From Mesorhizobium sp. C432A (GTDB taxonomy: Bacteria; Pseudomonadota; Alphaproteobacteria; Rhizobiales; Rhizobiaceae): DNA of 64,000 nt. The stretch lies in assembly GCF_030323145.1 (NCBI RefSeq), contig NZ_CP100470.1, positions 1,240,001-1,304,000 on the forward strand, given 5' to 3'. Positions within the stretch are counted from its first letter, which is position 1, and each line of letters begins with the position of its first letter. Shown piece by piece: positions 27,028 through 37,153 of this stretch. The notes beneath the pieces were generated by a model. It was not told the origin of the DNA. It made no database searches and saw nothing but the letters and a program-made list of their open reading frames with translations. The position numbers were made by a program, and so were the translations under genes.

Positions 27028-29062
27028 CCGCGAACGCCCTGGTTGGCCGGCCGGTCCAGCGTTCGATGAACAGACGAGAGCGCAGGAGCTCGGCGGCCAG
27101 GTCAGCGCTCGACAGACCATCTATGGCGCGATGCGTCGCCATGTGGCTGCCGAAGAAGGCGCCTTCGGCAGCGAGGCGTCGCACCGTCCCGGCGCCCATA
27201 AGCGGCGTCGGCGGACCGATGTCGGTGTCCCACTTTGCACTTTCGCCCACCAGGTCCGTCACCAGGAACACTTCCGCGTTCAGGTCGTTGGCGCGCAAGA
27301 TCGGCCAGGCATGGTCGGCGAAGTTCTGGAAGCCGTCATCGAAAGTGATGAGCACCGGGCGGCCGACGAAAGGCTGACGGTTGGCGATGGATGCTTCCAG
27401 CTGCTCGGAGCCAATGGCGTGAAAGCCATTGGCGCGCAGCCATCCCATCTGGCTGGCGAATGCGGCGGGCGTGAGCCGAAAGCGAGCGAGCGCGGCCGGA
27501 CCTTCATCGGCAACGCCGTGATACATGAGGACAGGGATATGCCGGCGCTGCTCGTTACGTGCGACGTCGCGGCGCAAGGCTCGCGCCCCACCCCAGACGA
27601 TATTTCGCGCGACGCCGATTTCGATGGGCGCGCGGATCGGCACATGATCGATCACCGGGTCCGTCGCCACATCGCCCGGCGATAGGCGGCGGAAGCGGTC
27701 TATGCGGTAGAGCTCGGTCTGGATCGATTGCTCGAGCACCAGGCCTTCGGTCGCTGCCAGCGTCTCGGAGATCGCCTGGGCACCGAATGTGTTCCAGTCG
27801 AAGCCCGTCTTTTCGACATTGTCACGCAGCACGAATGCGTGTGCGCTGATGAAACTACCGCCAGGCGCCAACGCCTCGGCAAATTTCTTGGCGATGCGCC
27901 GCAACTCGGCGAGATCGTCCAGATAGTAGAGCACCTCCGAACAGAAGATCAGATCCATCTCACCCGGCAGCGTGTCGGCAGCGAAATCGAGTACGCCGAA
28001 CTCGACATTCGCCTGATTGTTGCATCGGGCGCGGGCTCGCTCGATGGCTATGGCGGAGATGTCGGTTGCGGTCAGATGGCCCACGCGCGGCGCCAGCTGC
28101 CGCGTGAAATGGCCCTCCGCACAGGCCAGCTCAAGCGCCCGGCCGATGGGACCGGCAGGCAGGATCTCGATCTGCCGCTCATATTTTTCCTGCTCATAGA
28201 GCGAGCTGTAGTTCCAGGGATCCTCGGTCGCGAAATAGCTGTTCCAGAACGCCGTGCGATCCTTGTCGTGCTTGTCCGCGACCCGTGCGCGGCGCGGCGT
28301 AACAGGCTCTGACGGTTCAGCGCTCGACCGAACCAGGTCATGCGCCTGTGCGGCCAATTGCGCGAGTTTGCCGAAGTGGCTGTCCTGATCGGGCTCGCTT
28401 CCCGCCATGGCAAACGATACCTCGGCTGCAGGCGTGTTTGACGTGGTCGCGCCGGCGCCCTTTTGCGGTGCAGGCGATCCTCCCGCAAGCCGCTCAGCAG
28501 GCACTACATCCAGGATCAATTCAATCCAATGATCGCTTGTCACCGTCCCGAGTGCACCGAACTGCACGACAGCCTCGATCCGGCCATCCAGCATCAGATG
28601 GGCATAGATCTGATCGATGCCTTCCGGCAGTTCGGTCGCGGTCGGATTGCGAGCGTCGACGCGAACTCCGAGCGTTCGCGCCAGCCTGCGCGGCGCGGCA
28701 AGATCGTCGGCTTCGAGAAGCATTTGCTCAAGCTGGTACTGGACGCGGCGAGCTGCTGCGGGATTGTCCCAGATCTTGCCGAGTTCGATGATCAACGCGG
28801 TGGTTGCGCTGCCGAACCTCGCCCATCCGGCAGCCAATTGTGCCGGCACCGACAGGCTTCCTGCCATGAGGCCATCGAAGATTACCTTGGCAATCTCATG
28901 CGCCCACTTGCGTCCCGCCGGGAGTGCGCGCAGGGGCTGCGGGTCGACCAAGCGCGAGCCTGAGCCGCATTCGGACGCGGCGTTCCGCAACGCCAGCCAA
29001 GCAAGCGCTTCGGATGCGCTGCCGCCGTTCGCCGAACTGGAAACCAAGGGATTATGCGCCAC
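26966..29062 (-). CDS. Methyltransferase-polysaccharide deacetylase fusion, frameshifted end
   Basis: As read, 698 residues. Residues 1 to about 230 are an unidentified domain. Residues about 275-400 form a NodS-like SAM methyltransferase (DPWNYSSLYEQEKYER, motif I ALELACAEGHFT). Residues about 505-680 form a NodB-type deacetylase with TFDDG (573-577) and the metal motif HMATH (640-644). Such fusions act on N-acetylated sugars or lipo-oligosaccharides in rhizobia, though the substrate here is unknown. After Pro680 the frame is lost and the natural C-terminus continues in another frame to 26841; the intact form would have about 740 residues. The active-site motifs lie before the shift. The start, a GTG at 29060-29062, has no strong ribosome binding site and is uncertain. 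Confidence 0.75.
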   Translation of the reverse strand: MAHNPLVSSSANGGSASEALAWLALRNAASECGSGSRLVDPQPLRALPAGRKWAHEIAKVIFDGLMAGSLSVPAQLAAGWARFGSATTALIIELGKIWDNPAAARRVQYQLEQMLLEADDLAAPRRLARTLGVRVDARNPTATELPEGIDQIYAHLMLDGRIEAVVQFGALGTVTSDHWIELILDVVPAERLAGGSPAPQKGAGATTSNTPAAEVSFAMAGSEPDQDSHFGKLAQLAAQAHDLVRSSAEPSEPVTPRRARVADKHDKDRTAFWNSYFATEDPWNYSSLYEQEKYERQIEILPAGPIGRALELACAEGHFTRQLAPRVGHLTATDISAIAIERARARCNNQANVEFGVLDFAADTLPGEMDLIFCSEVLYYLDDLAELRRIAKKFAEALAPGGSFISAHAFVLRDNVEKTGFDWNTFGAQAISETLAATEGLVLEQSIQTELYRIDRFRRLSPGDVATDPVIDHVPIRAPIEIGVARNIVWGGARALRRDVARNEQRRHIPVLMYHGVADEGPAALARFRLTPAAFASQMGWLRANGFHAIGSEQLEASIANRQPFVGRPVLITFDDGFQNFADHAWPILRANDLNAEVFLVTDLVGESAKWDTDIGPPTPLMGAGTVRRLAAEGAFFGSHMATHRAIDGLSSADLAAELLRSRLFIERWTGRPTRAFAAPSPSPTDGLAGWLGSAAIE

Positions 29063-29131
29063 GCCGTACTACCCGCGCCTGGTTCTGAGGGAGAACAAGT
29101 GTCCCGCAACGCGCTTACATCGCCGGTCTGG

Positions 29132-29162
29132 AAAAAGCAAAAGGCGCCCCGAAAGGCGCCTC
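29132..29162 (-). terminator. Rho-independent terminator of tRNA-Gly
   Basis: On the minus strand GGCGCC, a six-base loop (TTTCGG) and GGCGCC are followed by TTTTGCTTTTT. It begins about 30 bases past the tRNA 3' end. Confidence 0.85.
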
Positions 29163-29190
29163 TTCATCGCTTGATTCCCCTAGAGGAAAC

Positions 29191-29265
29191 TGGAGCGGGT
29201 GAAGCGATTCGAACGCTCGACCCCAACCTTGGCAAGGTTGTGCTCTACCCCTGAGCTACACCCGC
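29191..29265 (-). tRNA. tRNA-Gly (GCC)
   Basis: On the minus strand the sequence starts GCGGGTGTAGCTCAGGGG and folds into a full cloverleaf. The acceptor stem pairs GCGGGTG with CACCCGC, the anticodon stem CAACC/GGTTG holds loop TTGCCAA with anticodon GCC, and the T arm contains GTTCGAATC. The CCA end is encoded (29191-29193). A terminator follows. Confidence 0.97.
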
Positions 29266-29481
29266 TCACACGGCCCTTTGGCCGCAAGCCGGGCCTATAT
29301 GGCTGAAGAGCGCGGCGATTGCAACAGGGAAATGACGGGCTTTTTGGTCGCGCCAAATCGCTTGGCGGAACCTTGTCGGCCACGCGGGTGGTTCATCGAC
29401 TTCCCGCATGACGGTCTTGTCTCGGCGGCATCATTGGCCGTAAACGGCTTTGCCGCGCGCCGATACAGGGGAAGACCACCA

Positions 29482-29979
29482 ATGCCGAAGACCGAAGCCG
29501 AGCTTTTCGCCTTTCTTGCCGATCTCGGCATATCAGTGTCGACCGTGCGCCATCCGCCGCTCTATACGGTGGCCGATTCGCAGTCGCTGCGCGGCGAGAT
29601 ACCGGGCGGGCACACGAAAAATCTGTTTCTCAAGGACAAGAAGGACAATTTCTTCCTGGTCAGCGTCGGCGAGGAGGCGGTCGTCGACCTGAAGCAGATC
29701 CACACGATGATCGGCGCCGCCGGCCGGGTGTCGTTCGGCAAGCCGGAGATGCTGATGGAGCTGCTCGGTGTCATTCCGGGCGCGGTCACCGTGTTCGGGC
29801 TGATCAACGACACCGAAAGACGGGTCAAAGTGGTGCTCGACCAGGATTTGATAGCACATGCGACAGTCAACGCGCATCCGCTGACCAATGAGGCGACGAC
29901 GTCGATCGCGTCCGCCGACCTCATCAGATTCGTCGAGGCAACCGGACATGATGCTGCTATCTTGAAAGTCTCGGCTTGA
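29482..29979 (+). CDS. YbaK/ProX-type aminoacyl-tRNA deacylase
   Basis: A 165-residue protein of the YbaK/ProX editing family, which hydrolyses mischarged tRNA (commonly Ala-tRNA-Pro) in the cytoplasm. The conserved Lys segment GHTKNLFLKDKKDNFFLVSV and the glycine-rich FGKPEMLMELLGVIPGAVT loop are characteristic of the free-standing ProX form. GGGGAAG lies just before the ATG at 29482; earlier in-frame starts exist but extend into the region next to the tRNA gene. It precedes the thioredoxin-like gene by 80 bases on the same strand. Confidence 0.88.
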   Translation: MPKTEAELFAFLADLGISVSTVRHPPLYTVADSQSLRGEIPGGHTKNLFLKDKKDNFFLVSVGEEAVVDLKQIHTMIGAAGRVSFGKPEMLMELLGVIPGAVTVFGLINDTERRVKVVLDQDLIAHATVNAHPLTNEATTSIASADLIRFVEATGHDAAILKVSA

Positions 29980-30059
29980 TCGCCACATGGATGGCGAAAA
30001 CTGACCTCTAGTTAAGGACGTCGCGCTGCTCCGCTGGGCGCGATCGGAAGGGCGACGAC

Positions 30060-31067
30060 ATGAGCGACAACAACAATCCGTTTGGCGGCCAATTCGGCGG
30101 CAATTCTGGCCAGTACACCACGTCCGTGCAATATGGCGGCGCCGAGCCGGCCAAGTCGGCACTTGGCCCGACACCCGGCGCAGCACCTGCCGCTGGCGAG
30201 CTGATCAAGGACACCACGACCGCCACTTTCGCCGCCGACGTCATCCAGGAATCGCGCAAACAGCCGGTACTGGTCGATTTCTGGGCGCCGTGGTGCGGGC
30301 CCTGCAAGCAGCTCACGCCGCTTCTGGAAAAGGCGGTCAAGGCCGCCGGCGGCAAGGTCAAGCTGGTCAAAATGAACATTGACGATCATCCCTCGATCGC
30401 CGGCCAGCTCGGCATCCAATCGATCCCGGCGGTCATCGCCTTCAAGGACGGCCAGCCTGTCGACGGCTTCATGGGCGCCATCCCCGAGAGCCAGATCGCC
30501 GAGTTCATCACCAAGGTCGGCGGCAAGGGCAATGGTGCGCCGCCGGTGGCCGAAGCACTGGCCGCGGCGGCGGAAGCGCATGCGGCGGGCGATGCGCAGA
30601 CCGCAGCCGACATTTACGACGCCATCCTGGCGCAAGCGCCGGAGACGATCGAGGCGATTGCCGGGCTGGGCGAGCTTCTGTTCGAGGCCGGCGACAGCGA
30701 CGGCGCCGAGGCGCTGCTGGCAACGGCGCCGGAGGCCAAGAAAAATGCGCCGGCACTTGCCGCGCTGCGTGCCAAGATGACGCTGGCTGCGGAAGCGGCA
30801 GCACTTGGCAATCCAGCTGAATTCGAGCAGCGACTGGCCGCCAATCCCGGCGACCACCAGGCGCGTTTCGACCTCGCCATGATCCAGAACGCCAAGGGCG
30901 AGCGCCATGCGGCGGCCGACAATCTTCTGGCGATTATAAAAGCCGACCGGACGTGGAACGAGGACGGCGCCAGGGCGCAGCTGCTGAAACTGTTCGAGGC
31001 CTGGGGCATGACCGACGAGGCGACGCTGGCGGCACGGCGCAAATTGTCGTCGCTGCTGTTTTCCTGA
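30060..31067 (+). CDS. cnoX: Thioredoxin-TPR chaperedoxin (CnoX/YbbN family)
   Basis: A 335-residue protein: a flexible N-terminus (1 to about 50), a thioredoxin domain with FWAPWCGPCKQL (active-site Cys79 and Cys82), and a C-terminal tetratricopeptide region (about 165-335) ending RRKLSSLLFS. This matches CnoX/YbbN, a holdase that protects proteins during oxidative stress and passes them to GroEL or DnaK. E. coli CnoX has lost the CGPC motif, while alphaproteobacterial forms such as this keep it and can be redox-active. CGGAAGGG lies before the ATG. It is followed by the Lon-domain and UPF0434 genes on the same strand, a grouping that looks operon-like. Confidence 0.9.
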   Translation: MSDNNNPFGGQFGGNSGQYTTSVQYGGAEPAKSALGPTPGAAPAAGELIKDTTTATFAADVIQESRKQPVLVDFWAPWCGPCKQLTPLLEKAVKAAGGKVKLVKMNIDDHPSIAGQLGIQSIPAVIAFKDGQPVDGFMGAIPESQIAEFITKVGGKGNGAPPVAEALAAAAEAHAAGDAQTAADIYDAILAQAPETIEAIAGLGELLFEAGDSDGAEALLATAPEAKKNAPALAALRAKMTLAAEAAALGNPAEFEQRLAANPGDHQARFDLAMIQNAKGERHAAADNLLAIIKADRTWNEDGARAQLLKLFEAWGMTDEATLAARRKLSSLLFS

Positions 31068-31178
31068 GCCGTTTGCCGGCCAAATTGCCGGGGCGTGGCT
31101 GTCGGGCCTTGCGGTCGGCGGCCGCCGCGCCAGATTAGGCCGATAACATCGCGCCCGAAGCGGGTCGGAGGAGTGAAG

Positions 31179-31850
31179 GTGCAGGTCGGAAACGCATTTT
31201 ACCGGGTCGGCAAGGATCTGCCGGCAACCATTCCGGTGTTTCCGCTTGCCGGCGCGCTGCTGCTGCCGGGCGGGCGCATGCCGCTCAACATCTTCGAGCC
31301 GCGCTACCTGCAGATGGTGGATGAGGCGATCGCCGGCGCGCGGCTGATCGGCATCGTCCAGCCCAGCCTCAATGGCGCGTTGCGCGCCGACGGGGAGCCG
31401 GAACTGTGCAATGTCGGCTGCGCCGGGCGCATCATCTCGATGGCCGAGAGCGGCGACGGCCGCTATCTGGTTTCGCTGCAGGGCGTCTGCCGTTTCCGCA
31501 TCACCAGCGAATTGCCGGTGAAGACGCCTTTCCGGAAATGCAAGCTGGCGCCGTTCCTCACCGATCTTGCCGAAGACCAGGCGGCAAGCGAGGTCGACCG
31601 GCCGGCGCTGTTGAAAGCGTTTCGCGCTTATCTGCAGGCCAACGATCTCGAAGCCGATTGGGAAAGCGTCAGCCGCGCCGAGAACACCATGCTGGTCAAT
31701 GCGCTGTCGATGATGGCGCCCTACGGACCGGCCGAGAAACAGGCGCTGCTGGAGGCGCCCGACCTGAAAGCCCGCGCGGAGACGCTGATCGCGATCACCG
31801 AAATGGCGCTGGCGCGCGAGAATGAGGACTTTGGCTCCAGCCTGCAATAA
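31179..31850 (+). CDS. Lon N-terminal-domain (LON substrate-binding) protein
   Basis: A 223-residue protein consisting of the LON substrate-binding domain without the ATPase or protease parts. Key features are IPVFPLAGALLLPGG, MPLNIFEPRYLQMVDEA and a later helical bundle ending in ETLIAITEMALARE. Its role is not established; it may be an adaptor. GTG at 31179 is preceded by GGAGGAG at 31167-31173, spaced five bases; GTG at 31173 is too close to that site. It lies between cnoX and a small UPF0434 gene. Confidence 0.85.
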   Translation: MQVGNAFYRVGKDLPATIPVFPLAGALLLPGGRMPLNIFEPRYLQMVDEAIAGARLIGIVQPSLNGALRADGEPELCNVGCAGRIISMAESGDGRYLVSLQGVCRFRITSELPVKTPFRKCKLAPFLTDLAEDQAASEVDRPALLKAFRAYLQANDLEADWESVSRAENTMLVNALSMMAPYGPAEKQALLEAPDLKARAETLIAITEMALARENEDFGSSLQ

Positions 31851-31880
31851 GGGCTGAGCCGATGGCTGAAGGGGGATCCA

Positions 31881-32123
31881 ATGGCTGCGGATGGGCGTGA
31901 CGGCAAGTCGGTCAATGTCGATCCAAAATTGCTGGAGCTGCTGGCCTGCCCGCTGACCAAGGGGCCGCTGGCCTGGGACCCGGTGCGCGGCGAGTTGATC
32001 TCGCGGCTTGCCAAGCTCGCTTATCCCGTGCGCGACGGCATCCCGATCATGCTGCCCTCGGAGGCGCGGACTATTTCGGCGGAAGACGTGCTGTCGCCGC
32101 CGCGATTGGGTGGGCCGGGCTGA
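31881..32123 (+). CDS. UPF0434/Trm112-like small protein
   Basis: An 80-residue protein of the YcaR/UPF0434 (Trm112-like) family: [18 protein letters not shown], then [20 protein letters not shown]. The family shares a zinc-binding fold, but only one Cys remains here, so zinc binding is doubtful. It starts at the ATG at 31881 after GGGGGATCC and lies 30 bases after the Lon-domain gene, so it is probably the last gene of that operon. Confidence 0.88.
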   Translation: MAADGRDGKSVNVDPKLLELLACPLTKGPLAWDPVRGELISRLAKLAYPVRDGIPIMLPSEARTISAEDVLSPPRLGGPG

Positions 32124-32243
32124 AGGGCCAGGGGTGGTTCAAACGGACCTCAGCCTAAGAAGCCATTCTGTTGGCGATCCTTCGCGCCCCCCTCTGCCCT
32201 TGCCGGCATTAATGTCATGGGCTCCCGACCGCCCTGCACTTGC

Positions 32244-35200
32244 CTACTGAAAATTCCGCCCCTTGGGCATGACCCTTTCAGCTTTGTCCGAGAGGGTGGC
32301 AATGTCGGGCCGGGCAGCCGGCGTCATCTCTTCCAGCAGCACCGTCAGCCACGGCGTCAAATCCTCGATCTTCTCGGCGACGATGTGGATGACGTCGGAT
32401 TCCGACTGCAGCTTGCCGGTGACCTTGACGAAGCGCGCGCCCATGACGATGGGCCGGAAACGGGTAAAGGTCCGCTCCCAGAAAATGACGTTGGCGACGG
32501 CCTTGTCGTCTTCCAGCGTCAGGAAGATCGCATTGCCCTTGCCGGGCCGCTGCCGCACCAGCACCAGGCCGGCGACCGAGACCCGCCTGCCGTCGCGCAC
32601 CGAGCCGAGATTGGCATTGGGAATGACGCCGGCGCGGTCGAGCCGCTCGCGCAGGAAGGCGACCGGATGCGCCTTCAGCGACAGGCCGAGCGCGCGGTAG
32701 TCGTGGATGACGTGCTCGCCGAGCGGCATTGTCGGCAGTTTTGTCTCGGGCTCGAGTTCGCGCAGCCGGATCGCCGGCTGGTCGAACAGCGGCAGCCGTT
32801 CGGCGGCGCTCTTGCCATCCAGCGCGCGCACCGCCCACAAGGCTTCACGACGGTCGAGGCCGAGCGAGCGGAAGGCGTCAGCCTGCGCCAGTCTTTCGAT
32901 TTCGCCGACATCGAGGCCCGAGCGCAGCCACACATCCCTGACGCTTGTATAGCCGGCGCCGCGCCGCGCGGTGAAAGCTTCCATACGCTTCTCGGCCAAG
33001 CCCTTGATCTGACGGAAGCCAAGCCGGACGGCGTACCGGGTCTTGATGACACCGCGCATTTCGGCATGGCGCCCCAGGATGCGGCCCGGATCGAATTGGG
33101 CTTTCTCCAGGGTGCAGTCCCAGTCGGAAAAATTGACGTCGACGTCGCGGATATCGACGCCATGGTCGCGCGCGTCGCGCACCAGCTGGGCCGGCTGGTA
33201 AAACCCCATCGGCTGCGAATTCAGGATCGCGGCGCAGAACACGTCGGGATAAAAGGTCTTGAACCAGCAGGAGGCATAGACGAGCAAAGCGAAGGAGGCG
33301 GCGTGGCTTTCGGGAAAGCCGTATTCGCCGAAGCCTTCGATCTGCTTGAAGCAGCGCTCGGCGAAGTCTTTGGTGTATCCCTTGCCGACCATGCCGTCGA
33401 TCATGCGCTGGCGGTAATTGCCGATGGTGCCGGTGCGCTTGAAGGTGGCCATGGCGCGGCGTAGTTCGTCGGCTTCGCCGGGTTTGAAACCACCGGCGAC
33501 GATTGCAATATTCATCGCCTGTTCCTGAAACAGCGGCACGCCGAGTGTCTTCTTGAGAATAGCCTCCAGCTCTGGCTTTTGATATTCAGCCGCTTCCTTG
33601 CCCTGCCGACGGCGCAGATAGGGGTGCACCATGTCGCCCTGGATCGGGCCGGGCCGCACGATCGCCACCTCGATGACCAGGTCGTAGAATTCGCGCGGGC
33701 GTAGACGCGGCAGCATCGACATCTGCGCGCGCGATTCGATCTGGAAGACGCCGAGCGTGTCGGCGCGGCAGATCATGTCGTACACGTCGTTCTCTTCCGG
33801 CGGCAGGGTGGCCAGCACATAGGGTCGGCCGTAATCATCCCGGGCCTTCGGATAATGGTCGGTGAGCAAGGTGAAGGCGCGCTTCAGGCAGGTCAGCATG
33901 CCAAGCGCCAGAATATCCACCTTCAGGATCTTCACCGCGTCGAGATCGTCCTTATCCCACTCGACCATCTTGCGCGCCTCCATCGCCGTCTTGACGATGG
34001 GGACGATCTCGTCGAGCCGGTCGCGGGTAATGACGAAGCCGCCGACATGCTGCGACAGATGCCGGGGAAAGCCCATGATCTCGTTGGCGTGGGCGATCAC
34101 GTGACGGGTCGAGGTCTCGTTGCGGTCGAGGCCGCCGGCATGCGCCTCCTTCTCGCCGAGCTCCGAGGTCGACCAGCCCCAGATCGAACTGGAGAGCGCA
34201 ATGCGGACATCGTCCGATAGGCCCATGGCCTTGGCCACCTCGCGCAGCGCCGAGCGGCCGCGATAGCTGATGACGGCGGCAGCCAGCGCGGTGCGCTTGG
34301 CGCTGTATTTGGAGTAGATGTACTGGATCACCTCCTCACGCCGCTCATGCTCGAAATCGACGTCGATGTCGGGCGGCTCGTTGCGCTCCTCGGAAATGAA
34401 GCGCTCGAACAACGTGTCGATGCGCTCGGGGCCGACCTCGGTGATGCCGATGCAGTAGCAGACGATCGAGTTGGCGGCCGAGCCTCTGCCCTGGCACAGA
34501 ATGCCCTCATTGCGGGCGAACTGGACGATGTCGTAAACGGTCAGGAAATAGCGCGCATAATTCAGACGCTCGATCAGAGCGAGCTCCTCACTGATGCGCT
34601 GCAAGACGGAAGCGGGGACGCCCGCCGGATAGCGCGTGGCGGCCCCCTCCCTGGCCAGACGCTCTAGCTCGGCCTGCGGCCCAAGCCCTGATTGCGTCGG
34701 CTCGTCGGGATAATTGTACTGGAGGTCGCTGAGCGAGAAGGTCAGTTCGCCGGCAAAGCGCAGCGTCTCGGCCAGCGCCGGTGGATGGCGGCGGAAGAGA
34801 CGGGCCATTTCCAGCGGCGGCTTCAGATGGCGCTCGGCGTTGGCCGTCAGCTCCAGCCCGACCTCGGCGACCGGCAAATTGAGGCGGATGGCGGTGAGCA
34901 CATCTTGCAGCGAGCGGCGCTCGGCGCTGTGATAAAGCACGTCGTTGGTCGCCATCAGCGGCACGCCGGCGATGTCCGCCATGCCCGCCGCCTGCTCGAT
35001 GCGGAAACGGTCATTGCCGCGATAATCCGGCGCCATGCCTAGCCGCAAATTAGCGCCGAAACGGTCTTTCAGTTGACGGACCAATGCCAGGGGATCGTCG
35101 GCATTCGCCGAGAGATCCGGCAGCACCGCCAGCGACAGCAGGTCGCCCCATTCGAGCAGGTCGCTGCGCTGGAGAAGGGTCGCGCCCTTCTCGTTTTCAT

Positions 35201-35516
35201 CGCGCAAATTGGCTTGCGTCAGCATGCGGCAGAGATGGCCCCAGCCCTTGCGGTTCTGCGGATAGGCGAGAATGTCCGGCGTGCCGTCGCCGAACACCAG
35301 GCGGCAACCGGGGTGATAGGCGAGCTTCTCGACCTTGGCCTGCTGCCAGGCGCGCACGACGCCGGCCACCGTGTTGCGGTCTGCCAGTCCGATCGAGGAA
35401 AAGCCGAGGAATTTGGCCGCCACCACCAGCTCCTCCGGCTTGGAGGCGCCGCGCAGGAAGGAGAAGTTCGACTGGATGCCGAATTCCGCATAGGGGATGA
35501 CGGTCAGCGCGTTCAT
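32244..35516 (-). CDS. dnaE2: Error-prone DNA polymerase DnaE2
   Basis: A 1090-residue C-family DNA polymerase. It has the N-terminal PHP domain ([20 protein letters not shown]), the catalytic palm region with [19 protein letters not shown], a helix-hairpin-helix region and an OB-fold near the end ([18 protein letters not shown]). It does damage-induced translesion synthesis with ImuA and ImuB. Its ATG overlaps the imuB stop (ATGA at 35513-35516), so it is the last gene of the imuA-imuB-dnaE2 operon, which carries a LexA box upstream. The length and motifs look intact. Confidence 0.96.
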   Translation of the reverse strand: MNALTVIPYAEFGIQSNFSFLRGASKPEELVVAAKFLGFSSIGLADRNTVAGVVRAWQQAKVEKLAYHPGCRLVFGDGTPDILAYPQNRKGWGHLCRMLTQANLRDENEKGATLLQRSDLLEWGDLLSLAVLPDLSANADDPLALVRQLKDRFGANLRLGMAPDYRGNDRFRIEQAAGMADIAGVPLMATNDVLYHSAERRSLQDVLTAIRLNLPVAEVGLELTANAERHLKPPLEMARLFRRHPPALAETLRFAGELTFSLSDLQYNYPDEPTQSGLGPQAELERLAREGAATRYPAGVPASVLQRISEELALIERLNYARYFLTVYDIVQFARNEGILCQGRGSAANSIVCYCIGITEVGPERIDTLFERFISEERNEPPDIDVDFEHERREEVIQYIYSKYSAKRTALAAAVISYRGRSALREVAKAMGLSDDVRIALSSSIWGWSTSELGEKEAHAGGLDRNETSTRHVIAHANEIMGFPRHLSQHVGGFVITRDRLDEIVPIVKTAMEARKMVEWDKDDLDAVKILKVDILALGMLTCLKRAFTLLTDHYPKARDDYGRPYVLATLPPEENDVYDMICRADTLGVFQIESRAQMSMLPRLRPREFYDLVIEVAIVRPGPIQGDMVHPYLRRRQGKEAAEYQKPELEAILKKTLGVPLFQEQAMNIAIVAGGFKPGEADELRRAMATFKRTGTIGNYRQRMIDGMVGKGYTKDFAERCFKQIEGFGEYGFPESHAASFALLVYASCWFKTFYPDVFCAAILNSQPMGFYQPAQLVRDARDHGVDIRDVDVNFSDWDCTLEKAQFDPGRILGRHAEMRGVIKTRYAVRLGFRQIKGLAEKRMEAFTARRGAGYTSVRDVWLRSGLDVGEIERLAQADAFRSLGLDRREALWAVRALDGKSAAERLPLFDQPAIRLRELEPETKLPTMPLGEHVIHDYRALGLSLKAHPVAFLRERLDRAGVIPNANLGSVRDGRRVSVAGLVLVRQRPGKGNAIFLTLEDDKAVANVIFWERTFTRFRPIVMGARFVKVTGKLQSESDVIHIVAEKIEDLTPWLTVLLEEMTPAARPDIATLSDKAERVMPKGRNFQ

Positions 35517-37153
35517 GCGAAGACTCCATGCATGAACCAGCGCGGCGGCACCTGCGGGTTGCCATAGAGGCCTTGCCGGTAGAGCCAGTAGCGGCGGCCG
35601 TCGGCATCCTCGATCCGGAAATAGTCACGCGTCGATGTGAGCGGATCGCTTGACGTTTCACGCCACCATTCCGGCGCGATGCGTTCCGGCCCCTCGGCGC
35701 GCGCGACCCGGTAGAGCGCGCGGCGCCAGCGGAAATTCATCGGCGGACCCTCAGGCATTTCGGTGGCCGGCACCTCGATCGGCTCGGGCGAACGGAACAG
35801 CCGGATCGGCCGTTCCGGCGGGAAGATGGTTGCGCGCGGCGCGTCTTTCGAGCCCGGCTTCCTGAGCGGTGTTTTGCGTTGTGGCGCTTCCGAGAACGGG
35901 ATGGTGGCGATGGCGCGCTCCGGCAGATGGCTCTCGAGGGCGACCGGTTTCAGCACCGCACTGTCGCCGAGCCTGGCGCGGATGCGGTCGGCAAAGAGTG
36001 CCATGTCGGCGCCGTCATCCTCGGTCTCGCCGGTCAAATCGGCCTGCTGCATGTCGAAGCCGGCGGCCGCCAGCACCGAAAGCCGCACCAGGTCGAAGCC
36101 GTAGCCGGCATCGATGTCCTGTTCGAGCGCGGCCAGCCGCTCATGGAACAGGCGCTGGATAAGCTTGGGTTCGCGCAACGGTCGCGAGGTACCGACAGCG
36201 ATGCGGCTGACGGCGCCGTCGACGCGAAACAAAAGCAGCGCCAGCATCCTTGCGCCCTCGCCGCGGCGTTCGAGATCGGCCTTCAGCGTCACCGCCAGCA
36301 AGAGCACCAGCCGTTCGATCTCGGCGGTCAGCACGACCGGCTCGGCCAGGTGGCGTTCGACCGAAAGCGGGGCCACGGGCAGGCGCGGCGATACCGCCTC
36401 GTCGAGGCGGCCGAGCGCCTGGTCGAGCCGCAACAGCAAGGTCGGGCCGAAGCGACGGGCGAGCGGCGCGCGCGGCGCTGCCATGACCGCGCCGGCGGTC
36501 CGCAGGCCGACGCTTTCCAAGCTGGCGCGGATATCGGCCTCGATGCGCAGTGCCGCCAGCGGCAAGGGGGCGAGCAGCGCTTCCTCCTCGCCGGAGACAA
36601 CGATGCGGTTGCCGCAGAAGCGCGCCGCCGCCCAGGCTGCACCCGGCGTCGCGGCCAACCCTGCGCGGACATCGAAACCCTGCTGGAAAAACCGCGCAAG
36701 GATGTCGTCCAGCATGGCGCGCTCGCCGCCGAACAGATGCGTGCAGCCGGTGACGTCGAGATAAAGGCCATCAGTACCGTCGAGCGCCACCAGCGGCGTA
36801 TAGCGATCGCACCAGTCGGCGAGGCCTTCGAGCAGCCGGCGATCGGCGTCCGGATCGGCCTCGACGATGTCGATCGAGGGATGCATGGCGCGCGCATCGG
36901 CAATGCCCATGCCAGGCTTCAGATGCAGCGCCTCAGCCCGCTCGTCGAGGGCCGATATGCGCTGGGCGTTGCGGTCGCGATGGCTGATCACGAGCGGTGG
37001 GTGAGATGGCGGCAGATGATCCGAAGGCCGGGAACGCCACGACCGTCCCAGGCGCTGGCGCAGGATCCGTTCTGCCGCCAGATGCGGGAACCACAGCGAC
37101 AGAATTCTCTGCCCGTTTTTCGCGGGGCTTTCTTTCTTCGAATGCGTGTTCAT
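35513..37153 (-). CDS. imuB: ImuB, Y-family-like translesion factor
   Basis: A 546-residue protein related to Y-family DNA polymerases but generally inactive as a polymerase, serving as the hub that ties ImuA and DnaE2 to the beta clamp. The conserved N-terminus [20 protein letters not shown] begins 16 residues after the ATG at 37151-37153. Later features are [20 protein letters not shown] and the C-terminal region [20 protein letters not shown]. Because that N-terminus is needed, the gene must overlap the imuA 3' end by about 220 bases in another frame. The stop overlaps dnaE2 in ATGA. Confidence 0.94.
   Translation of the reverse strand: MNTHSKKESPAKNGQRILSLWFPHLAAERILRQRLGRSWRSRPSDHLPPSHPPLVISHRDRNAQRISALDERAEALHLKPGMGIADARAMHPSIDIVEADPDADRRLLEGLADWCDRYTPLVALDGTDGLYLDVTGCTHLFGGERAMLDDILARFFQQGFDVRAGLAATPGAAWAAARFCGNRIVVSGEEEALLAPLPLAALRIEADIRASLESVGLRTAGAVMAAPRAPLARRFGPTLLLRLDQALGRLDEAVSPRLPVAPLSVERHLAEPVVLTAEIERLVLLLAVTLKADLERRGEGARMLALLLFRVDGAVSRIAVGTSRPLREPKLIQRLFHERLAALEQDIDAGYGFDLVRLSVLAAAGFDMQQADLTGETEDDGADMALFADRIRARLGDSAVLKPVALESHLPERAIATIPFSEAPQRKTPLRKPGSKDAPRATIFPPERPIRLFRSPEPIEVPATEMPEGPPMNFRWRRALYRVARAEGPERIAPEWWRETSSDPLTSTRDYFRIEDADGRRYWLYRQGLYGNPQVPPRWFMHGVFA

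Noticed and set aside
29132..29265. The tRNA-Gly gene as an integration site for a genomic island
   Set aside because: No integrase gene or repeated tRNA 3' end is visible nearby.
32217..33464. A 415-codon plus-strand frame within dnaE2
   Set aside because: It mirrors the polymerase gene, is low-complexity and has no known motifs.
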